From NCBI GenBank assembly GCA_033085395.1, contig JANQBS010000072.1, forward strand, positions 1-64,000: a stretch of 64,000 bases of DNA, in the 5' to 3' direction. The notes below the pieces were generated by a model. That model ran no database searches. It was given only the letters and a program-made list of their open reading frames with translations, and was not told the origin of the DNA. Source of the stretch: Xanthoparmelia taractica. Lineage: Eukaryota; Ascomycota; Lecanoromycetes; Lecanorales; Parmeliaceae. This document shows positions 10,701 to 22,867 of this stretch, in pieces (within the stretch, counting starts at the first letter, position 1; each line of letters opens with the position of its first letter). The position numbers and the translations under genes are program-made.

Positions 10701-11977
10701 ATTGAGACGTGCAGACTTTGATTCTTCATAACGTTGAGCAAAAGGCCGAAAAAGCCTCCCAAGTTGCTCCCTTCTGGGACGAATGAGGGCCTTTCTTCCA
10801 ATAGTCTGCCAATATTGAAGACCATCTACTTCATGATCAGCAAATGAAGGAAGTCATGATACGTGGCAACCATACCTCGGAAAACTTCTTGAGAAGAAGA
10901 TATTTAGCCTCATCAATGTCAGTAGGATCAACAACTAGCCATTCGTAGAGCTGTTTCAGCAAGACTATCGTCTCGTCTTGGAACATTGGGCCTACTAAGT
11001 CCCTGAAATCGTCTTCAGAGAACCTAGAACGGTTATACAGAGAGTATAGAGAGTCAACAGCGGCCTAGATTTGTCAGCCAATGTTCTAGTCATCGGACAC
11101 CAATGTCGGCAGGTTTGCTCACCAACTGGAGAGGGACGTTCGAGGCTGCCAAGCAAGCGCAGATCCTGTGTAAAGAAAGGGTTGTGACCAAAGATCGAGG
11201 AATGACCCAGCTCATGACAGACTTGAAAGTAGAGAGAGTTTTCACACCGCAAACACGTCGATTCTCGTCAATCTTACCGTCTCTGATGCACCAGTCAAGC
11301 AAGTCTGACATACGAGCCAGCCATCCATCATCACCGTATCTAACATTAGCAGCACTCTCCCGGGCTGGAAAGTCTTCGGCCAGCACACTCGCTGGCGTGA
11401 AAATCTCTACACAGGATCTGTTGAGATCACTGCCTCGTAGAGCTGCAGTAGTATCGTCACTACCAAACACTTCCTCCGAAAGAGTCTCCAGTATTATGAG
11501 TACCAAAGCCTTCTGCACCATTGAGCCATCCCATAAGCAGACTAGGAGTTCGTCCATGTCCAGCCAGTCCAGGCCCCAGCTTCTCTTAGCTATCTCTACC
11601 CATATCTCGGCAACTTTATTGGTAATGTATGGTGGATCCGAATCAGCTGTGCTGCGTGACAGTGCCACTACCCAATCTCGAAGGGCTTGACTCTGCTCCG
11701 GTGTATACTCTGACCATCTGTGCCGTACGCCGTATTCAATCAAGGATAAGCCGTAATGACGGACAATAGCTGGCTGGTCTTTTGCCGATGCAAGCCCGAA
11801 GCCATGATATGGCGCCTCTTCCTTGGATCTGATCTCTTCAAGATACCGGGACGCATCTTGACGATGGACATTGGACGATCTGGGCTCGTGTATGATTTCC
11901 AACGCTTGCAGGATCTGTACATGTATCTCAGGATCGCCCTCCCCAACATGGCCGTCTACAACCGCACTGCCATTCAT
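7775..11977 (-). CDS. Exportin-5 / Msn5-type karyopherin
   Basis: Importin-beta superfamily nuclear export receptor; the fungal members export phosphorylated transcription factors and other cargo with Ran-GTP. The first exon (from 11977) encodes the N-terminal HEAT region: EPRSSNVHRQDASRYLEEIR, APYHGFGLASAKDQPAIVRH and IAKRSWGLDWLDMDELL. After the exon end LAASNVPLQL, splicing continues with AAVDSLYSLYNRSRFSEDDF and later exons carry ALYHILGQADQVLDHVYDG. The last exons hold the family's C-terminal ELPGPLAQALFADACALSPH and RSHFLPPILSALFEQLD. The gene is split by many short introns, and the reading frame ends at 7775. Total length of roughly 1,200 residues fits the family. It lies tail to tail with the GRIM-19 gene, about 200 bp apart. 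Exact internal junctions between 9140 and 10350 were not all resolved. Confidence 0.93.
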
Positions 11978-12648
11978 CTTAGATTTTTGAGGATTTCAGT
12001 ATAGTCATGGAACGCAGGTGTAGAAGAGTGGCCAATTCGAAAAGAGGTCTGGAGTGTGAATACGAGTGAGAGTCATTGAGAAGCGTGAACCTGGTTGTAG
12101 GAATACTGCTAAGTGGGTTTAGTTAGTTGCTTAACACTTTCCTTGTTATGTTAATGAACATGGAGTATGTAGGTAAGATGAAGCAACAAATTGCCAGGGG
12201 TCACGAGAGCGAAGGTTTCCCAGTGGCAGTACTTCGTATCGGGCGTTCATTGGGCTCCTTACCCCCCTAAGCTGTAAGACACGAGGCACCCCTGCCGCCT
12301 AACCACGCTTAGACATCCCACCCGGGTAACCCGATAAGCTTATCTCGGGGCCAGCATGCGGATAGCCCCCGCTCGATCTATAACGGCAGCAAGTGAACAA
12401 TACTGTAATACCCTTCCTAAGTTTGACGCAACCAAATAAATATGCAGCTGAGAAGATACTTTTACGAAGAACAGACACTTGAACTCAAGGCTCTGTTCTC
12501 CTTATGTTTCTACGGGTATCTTCTTCCAGGCAATCCCGTGGTATCAATCCTATAAAACCGGGGCACCGCCGTGGCATGCCGCGGAGATGCTAAACCGAAT
12601 CACGGTGACCATCATGGTCTTCCATTCGCTCTTAGCAATGGTCTTTTT
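11978..12648. other. Intergenic, exportin promoter and PDAT 3' region
   Basis: No credible gene is seen. The plus-strand 60-codon open frame ending at 12661 begins at TTG, not ATG. The stretch should contain the exportin promoter and the 3' UTR of the PDAT gene, which lie in the same orientation. Confidence 0.5.
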
Positions 12649-15025
12649 CTATTCCTCATAGATCTTCACCTTGTCCGAGTACTCTCGGATATTCGAAACA
12701 TAGTTCTCCTCGATCTGATCGCCTTTGCCGCCTGCAACCCTCAATATCAAATCGTTTAATGACGACCGACCCAGGATATCAACATGATCGCCTACCGATG
12801 TCAGCAACCTCGGCAAGATCAGAAAGCGAGGATCAAAATGTACCAGTGTTTGGACCACCTCTAGGTGAGAAACGATCAGGCTCATGCGGCATCTCATATA
12901 CCTTTATCTTCACACCGGCTGGATTGAATCTTTTGATATGCCATCCTTTGGCACACATATAGCCGTTACTTAACAATGGCACCGTCCCATCGCCTTCCCC
13001 TGGAATGACGCCACGATCGACAACCCCTGCCATTAGACTTGTGTCTATTGTAACGTTTAGGCTACTGTTAGGATCTTGATCTTCTCGATAGAAATAGCTA
13101 CGCTCTGTCGATTTGCCGACGCCATAGAAGCAGAAGATTTTCAAGTTGGGCGCGAGCGGAAGACGGGTCTCCAAGGGGTTCATCCACTTGCGGTGGTCGT
13201 TCTCATTGTCTTCGACTTCGGCACTAGTATGTGCAACTCCGTGGGAGTAATTGTCTAGAATTTGGTCTCTGTACCAAGTATCGCTGTGTTCGCTGTACAA
13301 GATTTCGAAGTCAGTGTTGCCTTTGGAAGGTAAGTATTTGAGCTACGAAAGATATCCACTCGGTAACTGCCTCACAGACATATCTCAAGGTCCAAGACTT
13401 TAACCGAAGGAGGAAGATGCATTCCGGAATTACGTACAGAAGGTATGATATGCTCTCCTCCACGGTAAGGTTGCTAGGTGACTGCGTTGAGTTGCTTTCT
13501 TTAAAATTTATGAACGTCCCAAAGCTGACCGTCTGACCAGGGTGATCATCAGGTGCCCAAGTCTTGTTGCCCCATACGGCATTCCCTCCCTTGGGCAGCA
13601 TACTTGAAACGCCAGGCATGGACCTAAAGATCTCACAGCGCTCATCCTTGCCGAGGAACTTCTCCAGACCATAAACAGCGAAGGCATTGAGTTGCGCCGT
13701 GTCCTTCATTTCACCAGATAGGACCGCCGGAAGACCTTTAAGAGCGCCAAGCATTGAACCACTGACGTTGATCCAGGAATCCACGTACTTATCGACCCAG
13801 CCTGGCCCAGCGGAAGCCTCGACCCAGTGGAAAAAGTAGAAAAGAACTTGAGAGCCCATGCTATGGGAAATGAGTACCACCTTTTCGTCCGATGTTAGCA
13901 CTGCCGTTTCTATGTGAGACCTCAAGCGAGTAAAGTAATGATCACGGTTCTCTAGGCTGGCACAAGACAGCCGCCAGTCGTAAGCCGCGGTAAATGCATT
14001 CGTCCTAGATTATGTGAGCATGATTCTCGCCTGTCATTCTGGATATACCTACGGATCGTATCCCAAAGTCGCCAAGTTCTCTAAAATCTTACTCCAAATC
14101 CAATAGCCAGTAATGAAGCTGCATGGCTGTCAGTACTCCATCTCTTCGACCCCATTCGCAGAGGTGTCTCACAAATCTGCAGCATCTGTATGATTTCAAG
14201 ATCAGCATATCTCTTCTCGGATCGAGCCTGGGTCGTAAAACAGGCGGCAGGAAATTTTTACTTCCTGCCACAAGTCTTGCAACTCAAGATGCAGCACGAA
14301 TCAGGGAGCTTTGGTTCGAAAAAAATAACTCACCGAACCCTTGCGCAGCCCTGAGTTTCACTCCTGGAGGATCAAGTCCGGTGAGTGTATCCAGCATGAT
14401 ATGCCTCTTCCAGCTCGCTTTATCCAACACCAGAGCTCTCATCATGCTCCAGCTGCCCCATAACCTTTTTCGGAAGTACTGTATCGATTCCTTCTCCGTG
14501 CCCCAGCTTTCTAACCCGGTCGATATGACGCCCGGGATCATGATGACCGGATGCAAAGCCCTGACACCTTGCGACTGTAGATGGAGGCCCACGGAGAAGG
14601 AATCGTAATTGACGGTCTCGCGCTCATGTCGCTGTGAGGATGAGCTGCGAATTAGCTTCAGCTTGTGCTTTTCCTCAAAGGTCTGACTGGGGGGGCGTAC
14701 AACATACCGTTATATCTTTTGCATCCTTCACAATGCCCGCCGGAATGACATCGAGCAGAGACTCCATATTAAAATCCACCAGACCCTCAAGATTGATAAC
14801 ATCGTGCTGATTGGCAAAGAACGCTGCAACGGCTAATCCAAAAAGCCCCCCCAAACCAAAGATAGAAAACTGCCACCTCTTGCCTCGCTTTTTTTTGAGC
14901 TCTTTGAGATGTGACTTTGATACCAAGGCCACGGGCTCGCCCTTCGCCGGCGATGGCTCACGCGAGGGCTCTGTCGAGGTCGAGGAAGAGGTGTCGCCCA
15001 GGAAGCGACGCCTCAAGGTCGACAT
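12649..15025 (-). CDS. LRO1: Phospholipid:diacylglycerol acyltransferase (PDAT, Lro1-like)
   Basis: ER/nuclear-membrane LCAT-family enzyme that makes triacylglycerol by moving an acyl chain from a phospholipid to diacylglycerol. The order of parts fits Lro1: a basic cytosolic N-terminus (SKSHLKELKKKRGKRWQ), one transmembrane anchor (FGLGGLFGLAVAAFFAN), then the lumenal domain with HPVIMIPGVISTGLESW and the nucleophile motif VVLISHSMGSQVLFYFF. It continues with VSSMLPKGGNAVWG, EGDGTVPLLSNGYMC carrying the catalytic Asp, and after the last intron GDHVDILGRSSLNDL carrying the catalytic His. The start is at the ATG giving MSTLRRRF; an in-frame ATG at 15058 adds 11 residues. Several N-glycosylation sequons fit a lumenal domain. 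The gene is divergent from NAA30, with 181 bp between starts. Confidence 0.95.
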
Positions 15026-15206
15026 CTTGACTTGGACAAGCCACGACGAAGCCCTCACGAAAGCTGCGTAATTGAGCTAAGCAATTGTGAGAGTTGGCGT
15101 CAGGAACGGGAAACTCCCAGGCGCCGCTCTCTGCGCCTTGTAGGGCTGAGTTCGGTTCAATATACCTCGGGCTCAAAGCTTCATCCACCCGCATCGATGT
15201 TGGAAA

Positions 15207-15872
15207 ATGAGCAAAGCTGCCCTGGACGCGCCTGCAGAGCTTCGCTACGTACAGTACCACAGCAGCAAAGAAAAACAATATCTTTCCGCCATAAGAAAAC
15301 TCATATCAGACGATCTCTCCGAGCCTTATAGTATATACGTGTACCGCTACTTCCTCTACCAATGGGGCGATCTATGCTTTATGGTAAGCGGGACCGTCAA
15401 AGGATATTTGCAGCTTTTTGATCTGGGGGATAGGCTCTGGATGGGGATGAGGATCTAATCGGCGTGGTTATCTCGAAGTTGGAACCTCACAGAGGAGGGC
15501 CCTTGAGAGGCTACATTGCCATGCTCGCTGTTAGAGAAGGGTATCGAGGGAAGGGGATCGCCACAGAATTGGTCCGTAGAACTCTCGACGTCATGATAGA
15601 ACGAGATGCTGATGAAGTACTGCAAATCCGACTTTCTGCGAATCGTCATGCTAAGATCCATGCAGATCGCGCTCGAGACGGAGGTCACTAACACTGCCGC
15701 CATGAAGTTGTATGAGCGACTGGGCTTCTTGAGGAGCAAGCGGCTGCATAGATACTATCTAAACGGTAACTCTGCATTCAGGTTTATGCTCTTGATTAAG
15801 GACAATCCTATCGCATATGAACATGAGGATGAAGCGCAGCCACAGATGCCCGTCCGGCCACCGTCAGCATAA
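15207..15872 (+). CDS. NAA30: N-alpha-acetyltransferase, NatC catalytic subunit (Naa30/Mak3)
   Basis: GNAT acetyltransferase that acetylates the N-terminal Met of proteins starting with Met plus a hydrophobic residue, co-translationally at the ribosome, as part of NatC. Three exons (15207-15383, 15434-15616, 15666-15872) encode 188 aa. Diagnostic features are LSEPYSIYVYRYFLYQWGDL, GYIAMLAVREGYRGKGIATE with the acetyl-CoA P-loop RGKGIA, and, after splicing, IALETEVTNTAAMKLYERLG. The tail LHRYYLNGNSAFRFMLLI is also characteristic. Both introns are about 50 nt and are needed to restore the frame. It is divergent from the PDAT gene. Confidence 0.95.
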
Positions 15873-15968
15873 ACAGGGTATCTCTAGGTATAAGTTACAA
15901 AATCCTTCACCTCAACCAAGACACCTCAGACCTGTGGGACACATGAAACATGTAAAGTACAACGCTTA

Positions 15969-18900
15969 TCAAGCAGCGGCTTGGACGAGTTGAAAGCCAC
16001 CGTTGACGGTCTTCTGGATCTCCTCATTCTTATGCTGTAGTAGTGACAAGGCATACGCGACATCGTTCCATTGCCGTTCACTCTCGCAGCGTGCCAGCCT
16101 AGCCGCTAACTTATCTGCTAGCTGTTTCGCATGCTTATCCTGTGAACGAATCAGTAAGAGTTGGTTCAAAAACTTTGGGACAACGGGACGTTGCATAAGC
16201 TTACTTTTTCGATGAACGAGGACAGGAATTTGATAATCCTCTTCAAGGCATCTTCCTCCAGATCCCTATCTGCACTCAGCAGTGAGAACATGTCTATGAA
16301 GTGGTTGTACACGGCATTATCCTTTGTCGCCAGCTCGGTGAAGAACATCCGTGAGAGGTCAGCGATGCGCTTGTCCGAATCTTCTAGGCACTTTGCCATC
16401 TCTCCAAGCTGACCCTTGACTTTGACTTGACCTGCTAGGATGAGGAAGGTTAACGTCATGAGACAAGTTCGCTTGACCGAAGCATCGTTGTCATTAAGTC
16501 GCCTGTAGAGGAAATCCGTGTTTTCGTCAATGAGGTGGTTGAAACAGACTGCCATATCTCCCAACGCAATGACAACGTTACTTCTTGTGACCGCATTTCT
16601 CGATTTTTCGAGGATCGTGATGAGTAAAGGTAAATTTTTTTCGCAGTATTCCGATGAGACACACATCAACTTGGCCATACAGAGAGTTGCAGCAGCTTGG
16701 AGATCCTCGTCCTGGTAGACTGTGTTGTTCGAGCAGATTTCTGCTACCATGGCTCCAAAATTTGACAAAAGCGACTTTTCTCCGTACAAAAGCTCTCGCT
16801 CACGGATGTGCGTCATGGCTTCTGTGAAGTCGTCTTCCGTAGTGCCTCCGATCAGGTCAAGCTCATCTTGTTCGGCTCCTGCCGACTTAATTGGAGAAGC
16901 ATTGGCCGTTTTTGTCTTTTCTTTCTCCGCCTTCCTCCGTTTAAAGTCCAGCTCGCAAAGCTCCAGGTGGACGATCTGCTTGATAGCGATATGCCCAACA
17001 ATGAAGAGTAACTGAGATAGAGCGAGAGAGGCCTTTTGCTTCCTTTCAGGCTCTTCAGGTGGTGGAGAGGGCAAGCCGCTTTGACTCTTGATCCCTTCCA
17101 TCGGCTCGGAAGAAGCTGGCTGTATATTTCGAGGCTGGAATACATGTTTGGTCTTTCGACGAAGAATGTCCGAGCACAGCGTATCAGGATGCTTTGACAG
17201 TGTGTATATCGCGCCAATGGCTTGCTCGGCGACACCGAACCTAACCCACTGTCAGCGTCTAATAAAAGCCGGGTAATTGTACTGTACGCACCATTCCTTG
17301 CTATCTGAAACGAGTTCGGTCATGGCAGCTAATTTTGTAAGCATAGCATGATCGTTGGGAAGCTTTAACGCTGCGTTTGATTCATCCTTGCCTTGGCGTT
17401 TAGTCGGATTCATGCGTCGAAGAGCCAGACAGGTATATTTTGCAAGGACCAAGTCAGCTCGTCCTAAAGGACCCAGACCAATACGGAGCATGGTTCCCAT
17501 CTCTTTGAGGACGATATTGGAGTCTGCAGTGGCTAGCATTCCTAATACTATGATCGATCCATGCCTTTGGTTTTTAGAGATTTGCTGCTTTTGGACTCCG
17601 TACACCTGCCACAGCTTGGCCACTACTAGATCCGAAACGTGGTCGGCTTTGGCCATTGTGTTCAGAAGCTGCTCCAGAGATGTCAACTCTGCTGGAGTAG
17701 CACCAAACGTCAAGCTGATCATATTTCGCGCAACATAGTTCGCCGCATCGTTCTCACTGAACGAATCGGGGGCGCTGAAGAAGAGACCTCGATAGCAGTC
17801 GATGAGATGTGTCTGAACCCCCTTTCCCTCGTCACTGTTGCCTTTCGTCCATATCAAGCGCAGCATTCTGCGTATGCCTGTTCTCGCTGCTTCAATTTTG
17901 TAGGCATCTACGACAACGAAGAAATCCATTGCTTCTATAACTTCGCTTTTGTTCTTCGAAGAAAGAAGTTGGCAGACCACGGGAATACCAGCATGCAATA
18001 CTTCAATGAAGCGAATGGCTTCAGTGTAATATTTCCGTGTCAACTGAAGCCTTGTCATGAGTTCGGCTGTTGCTGCATCCTCTTGAGCTTTTTTCATTGC
18101 TGCCGCCTGCTGGTGTTCGGTCAGTGGTGCGGCCTCCTTTGAAGGGCTCTCCACCGTTGTGGCATCGTCTAATAAAGCACTGTCGACAGTTGCCTCTGCC
18201 TGGTGATTATTCTCGCCAAGGCCGGGCGAATCTGCCGGAGGTTTCAATGCATCGAGCTGGTGCTCCACGGCTTGCAGTCGCTCGTCCCATTCCTTATATG
18301 ATAGCTGCCCACCATGCATGACGCTAAACGGGTGAGTCGACACTAGCTTGCCCAGCAATTTGATTGCATTTCTTCGAACGTTGCTACTCTTATCTTCGAG
18401 ACTTCGAGCAGCAAGTTCTGCCGCTGCCTGCCGGCGTTTGGGAAATTTCTGCTCCAGGTCACACAGTTTCATGTAGACTTGTATGTTTCTGCAGCGGCAA
18501 TACGGATTTGTGTCCAGGAACCGCTCTTCTAAAATGTCAAAGAAGCCATTGATTTGCGTTTTGGAATTCTCGTTCCGTTCTTCTTGCTTGCTGAGGTCCG
18601 TTATTAGATTACCGCAGACCTCAATGACAGCGCATCGAAGGGTGTAAGCCTGATGTTATCAATAGGCTAGGTATACTGGAGAATTGTGAAGACCCAGCTT
18701 ACCTCGCTGTCCAGTTGCTTGACGAGCAACGTCATTTGCTTGTTAACAAGACGGGGAGCAAGTTCCGAGAGCTTGGTTATAAAAGTCGAGACAGACTTAG
18801 GGCCCCGTGTATCATTGTTATTGAACTCTTTATGGCTGAGATCCCTACAATGACTTGTCAATGCCACAGAAGCAATATATTTGGTCCATAGCTACCTTAA

Positions 18901-19886
18901 AACCTCGTCTGTCAATTGTGGGTAATCATATTGCTCTGAGAGAATATGGAGCAATTCGGCCATTGGTTCGGCAAGATGCTCAAAGTAGGAAAGATTTTGG
19001 ATGATGGAAGTTTGCGCTCCTGCTATATGTCAGCAATAATGACCCTTTTTGCATCGTGTTAGGTAATACCAAAAGCATGCCCATGATGCTTGACTGCAAT
19101 GCAGAGCACTTTGAAAGCATGCATTCGCAGTGTGGTGTTCTTAATACGCTGTTCGCTTTCTAGGATCAAGTAGACTGGTCTCGTGAAAAGCCCGACGAAA
19201 GTGTCTCTTTCAGAGGTTGTCACAAACACTTTGCCAAGCTTCAGCTTCAAGACCTTGCACATCGTATCCAAGGCAGTCTGCAATTGTCCTGAGGAATCCC
19301 AAGTGCCATCTTTCGCAGTCCCTTTTGACTTCTTCCCCGCTCCTCGACCTTTTGCAGGCCCACTGCTTGGCTTTTCTGCCGCCTTAACCTCCACAACGGA
19401 TATTGACCACTGCAGTAGAAATGCGTACATTTCCAACAGTTTTTTCTGATGTCCAAAGGCATCCTGCTCGTCGATCTCGAGCTCGTTGTGTACGGCGTCC
19501 GCCTCTGACGACAGGCCTGAAATCATGAGGTCGAAGATTTTGCTTAGGGAGTGAGCGGGCAGCAGGGAAGCTGATCTGGAAAGTTTGAAAAGTTCAGAAT
19601 CTGGTTCATTATGGAAATTGCGTTGAGAGGCAAGAAAATTGGGGGCACACTTTAATAGAAATTGCAAGGAATCGAATATTGAGCTTCTGGTCAGGGTATC
19701 CGGATTCTCTGCAATTGAGTCCACGATTGGGTTAAGCACACCGTTTATTAAGGAGCTGGTGAGCGATTCTGGGTCGTTCTCACAGTCCAGTAACGCCCCA
19801 TCAGCCTCCGGGGTTGCAACTGAGGCAGGATCACTGAGATAGTACTTGAGCGCATCATTGATATCGAAATCTACTTGGTCCCCCAT
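15969..19886 (-). CDS. YCS4: Condensin complex subunit 1 (Ycs4/Cnd1, CAP-D2)
   Basis: HEAT-repeat non-SMC subunit of condensin I, which compacts mitotic chromosomes. The minus-strand reading starts MGDQVDFDINDALKYYLSDP. It continues through a HEAT-rich N-terminal domain, the segment NPYCRCRNIQVYMKLCDLEQ, the helical core around KLLGKLVSTHPFSVMHGGQL, and the Cnd1 C-terminal domain with EICSNNTVYQDEDLQAAATL and SNVVIALGDMAVCFNHLIDE. It ends at QLVQAAA. A basic Gly/Lys-rich linker (GPAKGRGAGKKSKGTAK) interrupts the N-terminal part. About seven exons; total size near 1,200 residues fits the family. The promoter is shared with the Cdc7-type kinase, 238 bp from start to start. Confidence 0.95.
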
Positions 19887-19986
19887 ATTTCAATGGGACG
19901 AGATCTCTCGAAGCCGTAGCTTTGTTCGGTGGTTGGATGATAATTAAGAAACTTCAAGTCGAAGTTCGAAATGCACGGACCATGTT

Positions 19987-20005
19987 TGTTTACTTTTAGA
20001 CGCGT
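19987..20005. promoter_or_regulatory. Forkhead-like and MCB-like sites in condensin/Cdc7 promoter
   Basis: TGTTTAC (reverse complement GTAAACA, a forkhead core) at 19987-19993 lies six bases from ACGCGT (MluI cell-cycle box, the MBF target in yeasts) at 20000-20005. Both sit between two divergent cell-cycle genes. Function is inferred from motif and position; each motif also occurs by chance. Confidence 0.4.
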
Positions 20006-20124
20006 CCCGCGCCTGCCAAGCATCTTCTAAACATGATCTTAGCAAGCACGCTTGGCGAATGCCTTAATGCCAATGGACATTCCAGGTGCTCAGGTCGGTG
20101 AACTACCTTCTCAAGACTTGGGCT

Positions 20125-21757
20125 ATGGCTATGGCAAGGACTACAGTGCCAATTGCGGAGAATAATCCTTTCCTCACAAGCAAACATCTTGCGCCATCAG
20201 GCAATCTAAGCCGCAAACTGGGGACCAGTCTTGGATCGCAATATGATACGGACGAAGATGAGGAGGCTTCAGATGCGCAGGAAGGCTCTGAATGTTCTGA
20301 AGGATCCGCAGAAAGCGAATATGCCGTCGACGACACAGTGAGAGAGGAGATGACCAAGTTAGAAGACACTTTTCGGGAGATAGGGATGAGGTTTCGCATG
20401 ATTGCTCGGATTGGGGAAGGTATTGCCGGAATCTTGGTGTCATAAGTATATTAGTCGCACTATCCATTGACTGGTCGCTCCAGGAACTTTCTCGACTGTT
20501 TACAAGGCCGAAGACTTGCACTACGAATACTATGAGAACGATTGGGACATTGAACAAAGGGATGCCTCGAAGTGGACATCTCCGCCTTTCAAGAGGAGAG
20601 AGAACGTGTCAATGTTGAACACTAGTCACGATCAACGTCGCCGGCCCAAGCGCCGGTTTGTCGCCATAAAAAAGATATATGTTACTAGCAGCCCAATTAG
20701 GATACAGAACGAACTGGAGCTGCTACATGACCTGAGAGGCTGCAAAGCTGTCTGCCCTTTAATCACCGCTTGCAGACACCAAGACCAAGTTGTGGCTGTG
20801 CTGCCACACTTCCGTCATCAAGATTTTCGGGTACCTCACTTCATGGCCCCTAGGCGATTCTGTAGCTGATCGTAAGTAGGCCTTCTATCATTCGATGGGC
20901 TATAATGAAATTAAGGTATACTTTCGGTCTCTGTTCGAAGCTCTTACGGCCGTGCACAAACACGGCATTATACATCGAGACATAAAGCCAACGTAAGCAA
21001 TCGATATGGGCATTCAGGGCCCCACTGACAGCTCTAGAAACTTTTTGTTTGACGTCGAGCGGCAGAGGGGAGTGCTAGTAGATTTTGGCCTGGCTGAGGT
21101 AAAGGATCAAAATATATACTCACTGTCTTGCCGCTAATATGACGACAGCGAGAGGGCACTGAATGCTCCCATTGTCTGTGTCAAGAACAGGCGAACATCA
21201 GGAAAGCCAAAATTCAATCGAGCAGGGCATATAGTATGCCAACCCCAACAGGATACCCAAAGGACGATCAGCGACCCTCTCGCCGAGCCAACCGAGCAGG
21301 CACAAGAGGCTTTCGAGCACCCGAAGTCCTTTTCAAGTGTACTGCTCAAACAACCAAGATCGATATCTGGTCAGCCGGCGTTATATTACTAACCATTCTG
21401 GCACAAAGGTTTCCGTTCTTTCACTCTGGAGATGACGTCGAAGCCATGATTGAGATCGCGACGATCTTTGGAAAACAGAGGATGAGAGGATGTGCTTATT
21501 TGCACGGTGCGGTATGGGACTGTAATATTCCAACTATTGGTGAGAAAGGGTTCCCGTTAGCTCAGATTGTTCAATGGTCGACCTCAGAGAAAGTAGGCGA
21601 ACACATGGACCACGAAACCAGAGAGACGGTCAAATTCTTGGAGCAATGTTTGCAATTAGATCCCAGCAAGCGCATTTCTGCCAGAGCGGCATTAGCGAGC
21701 GACTTCTTAGCAGAAGGATACCCCGACACTGAGTCAGAAGAGGTGGGTGCGTTGTAG
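20125..21757 (+). CDS. CDC7: Cdc7-type serine/threonine kinase (DDK catalytic subunit)
   Basis: Dbf4-dependent kinase that phosphorylates MCM proteins to fire replication origins. Visible parts: an acidic N-terminus (DTDEDEEASDAQEGSE), the glycine loop IARIGEGTFSTVYKAEDL (joined across 20419/20484), the VAIKKIYVTSSP lysine, the catalytic loop HGIIHRDIKPTNFLFDV, VLVDFGLAE, the family insert, GTRGFRAPEVLF and KIDIWSAGVILLTI. It ends ...SEEVGAL. Introns at the GEG|T, PT|N and GLAE|R junctions are clear. The exception is around 20831-20915. After HQDF the conserved reading (GYLTSWPLGDS) is one base out of frame, and the only in-frame splice would delete about 13 conserved residues. The start at 20125 is the first in-frame ATG; a 32-codon upstream ORF at 20067 overlaps it. 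Identity is firm, the model in the middle is not. Confidence 0.85.
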
Positions 21758-21983
21758 TGAGAATACAGAACAGGGTCCAGTAATAGGGGGCACTAGCGTT
21801 GCATCACCATATACCCTGGGTCTTGATAAACAGTATTTTGGCGGCTGGGGTTTTCGGCAAATATTTGCATGCAAGACAGATAAAATATGGATCTGCTTGC
21901 TGCCGCCAAGTCATTGGCCATGACTATGGCTCCGTTGCGAGCACCACAAACGAGTCACCACAACGCTCTAATTTTAGATCCCA

Positions 21984-22760
21984 CTATGCCACCAACTCGA
22001 CAACCCCTCCTGCCTCCTTGATCTTCCTCTCCGCCTCCCGACTGAAGAACCTCGCTCGTACCACCATAGGTATATCTGGGATTTGCCCCTTGCCCAAAAC
22101 CTTCGAGTAGCCTAATGGCAGTAGATCAAGAACGGGTGCTGTATCTCCTTTTTCCTTCGATAGGTATTCGTCGCGCTTTTCAAGAGGAACCAGTGACCAG
22201 AGCTGTAGAGAGAGGTATAAGGTTAGCTTACAATCACCTGCAAGTCTGGACTGTGGGTCTTTGATATCCATTCTGCAACCAGCTCCTTATCTTGCTCCGG
22301 GCCACGGACTCCGTATTAGCTCTTGACGGGGTTTCCCTTAGCCAAGGTCTCATCTCTCGGGCCAACCTCGAGCGCAATTCCTGGAATTCCAAGTTTCCTA
22401 ATAGATATGAAATGCTCTTCTTTTACCTTGTCCAAGTTGATAACCGGTTTCCAGAACTGATTCTGCAGTTTGTGGAAGTATCGCATGCCCACTTTTCCGA
22501 AGTAACCGGGATGGTATTTGTCGAGATTGGTCCTGTGATGATGCTGTCCACCCGCCATACCGCGTCCACCAGGATGCTTTCGGTGTTTGCCAATGCGGCC
22601 GTGGCCAGCGGAGACATGACCGCGGCTGGCAGAAAGTGTGCGTCAGCTATGTGATGACCCCGGTGCTTCTCCAGGGCGACGGGTGATTGCTCGGTGGCTG
22701 CAGAAGATGCTATGCAGGATCAACTTACTGTTTGCGCGTTTTCGTCAGTCGCGTAGGCAT
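21984..22760 (-). CDS. RPL28: 60S ribosomal protein uL15 (yeast L28 / metazoan L27a)
   Basis: Cytosolic large-subunit ribosomal protein. Three exons. Exon 1 encodes MPTRLTKTRKH from the ATG at 22760. Exon 2 begins RGHVSAGHGRIGKHRKHPGG and runs through MAGGQHHHRTNLDKYHPGYF to WKPVINLDK. Exon 3 starts at LWSLVPLEKRDEYL and ends EAGGVVELVA. The intron between exons 2 and 3 (22203-22426, 224 nt) is long for this window. The intron interrupting codon 11 lies very near the start codon, as is usual in fungal ribosomal protein genes. About 149 residues are expected and the parts sum to this. Confidence 0.95.
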
Positions 22761-22867
22761 TGTTGCGGCCGAGGAATAGGTGATGTTCTCAAGTGCAGTG
22801 GGAGTGTAGTCTTGAAAACGATCACTGGTGTGTGCCAAGGCTCGCTTCGTTTAGCGTATCATCTCAG

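Noticed and set aside
20086..20124. Start of Cdc7 at 20086
   Set aside because: The codon is GTG; the first in-frame ATG is at 20125.
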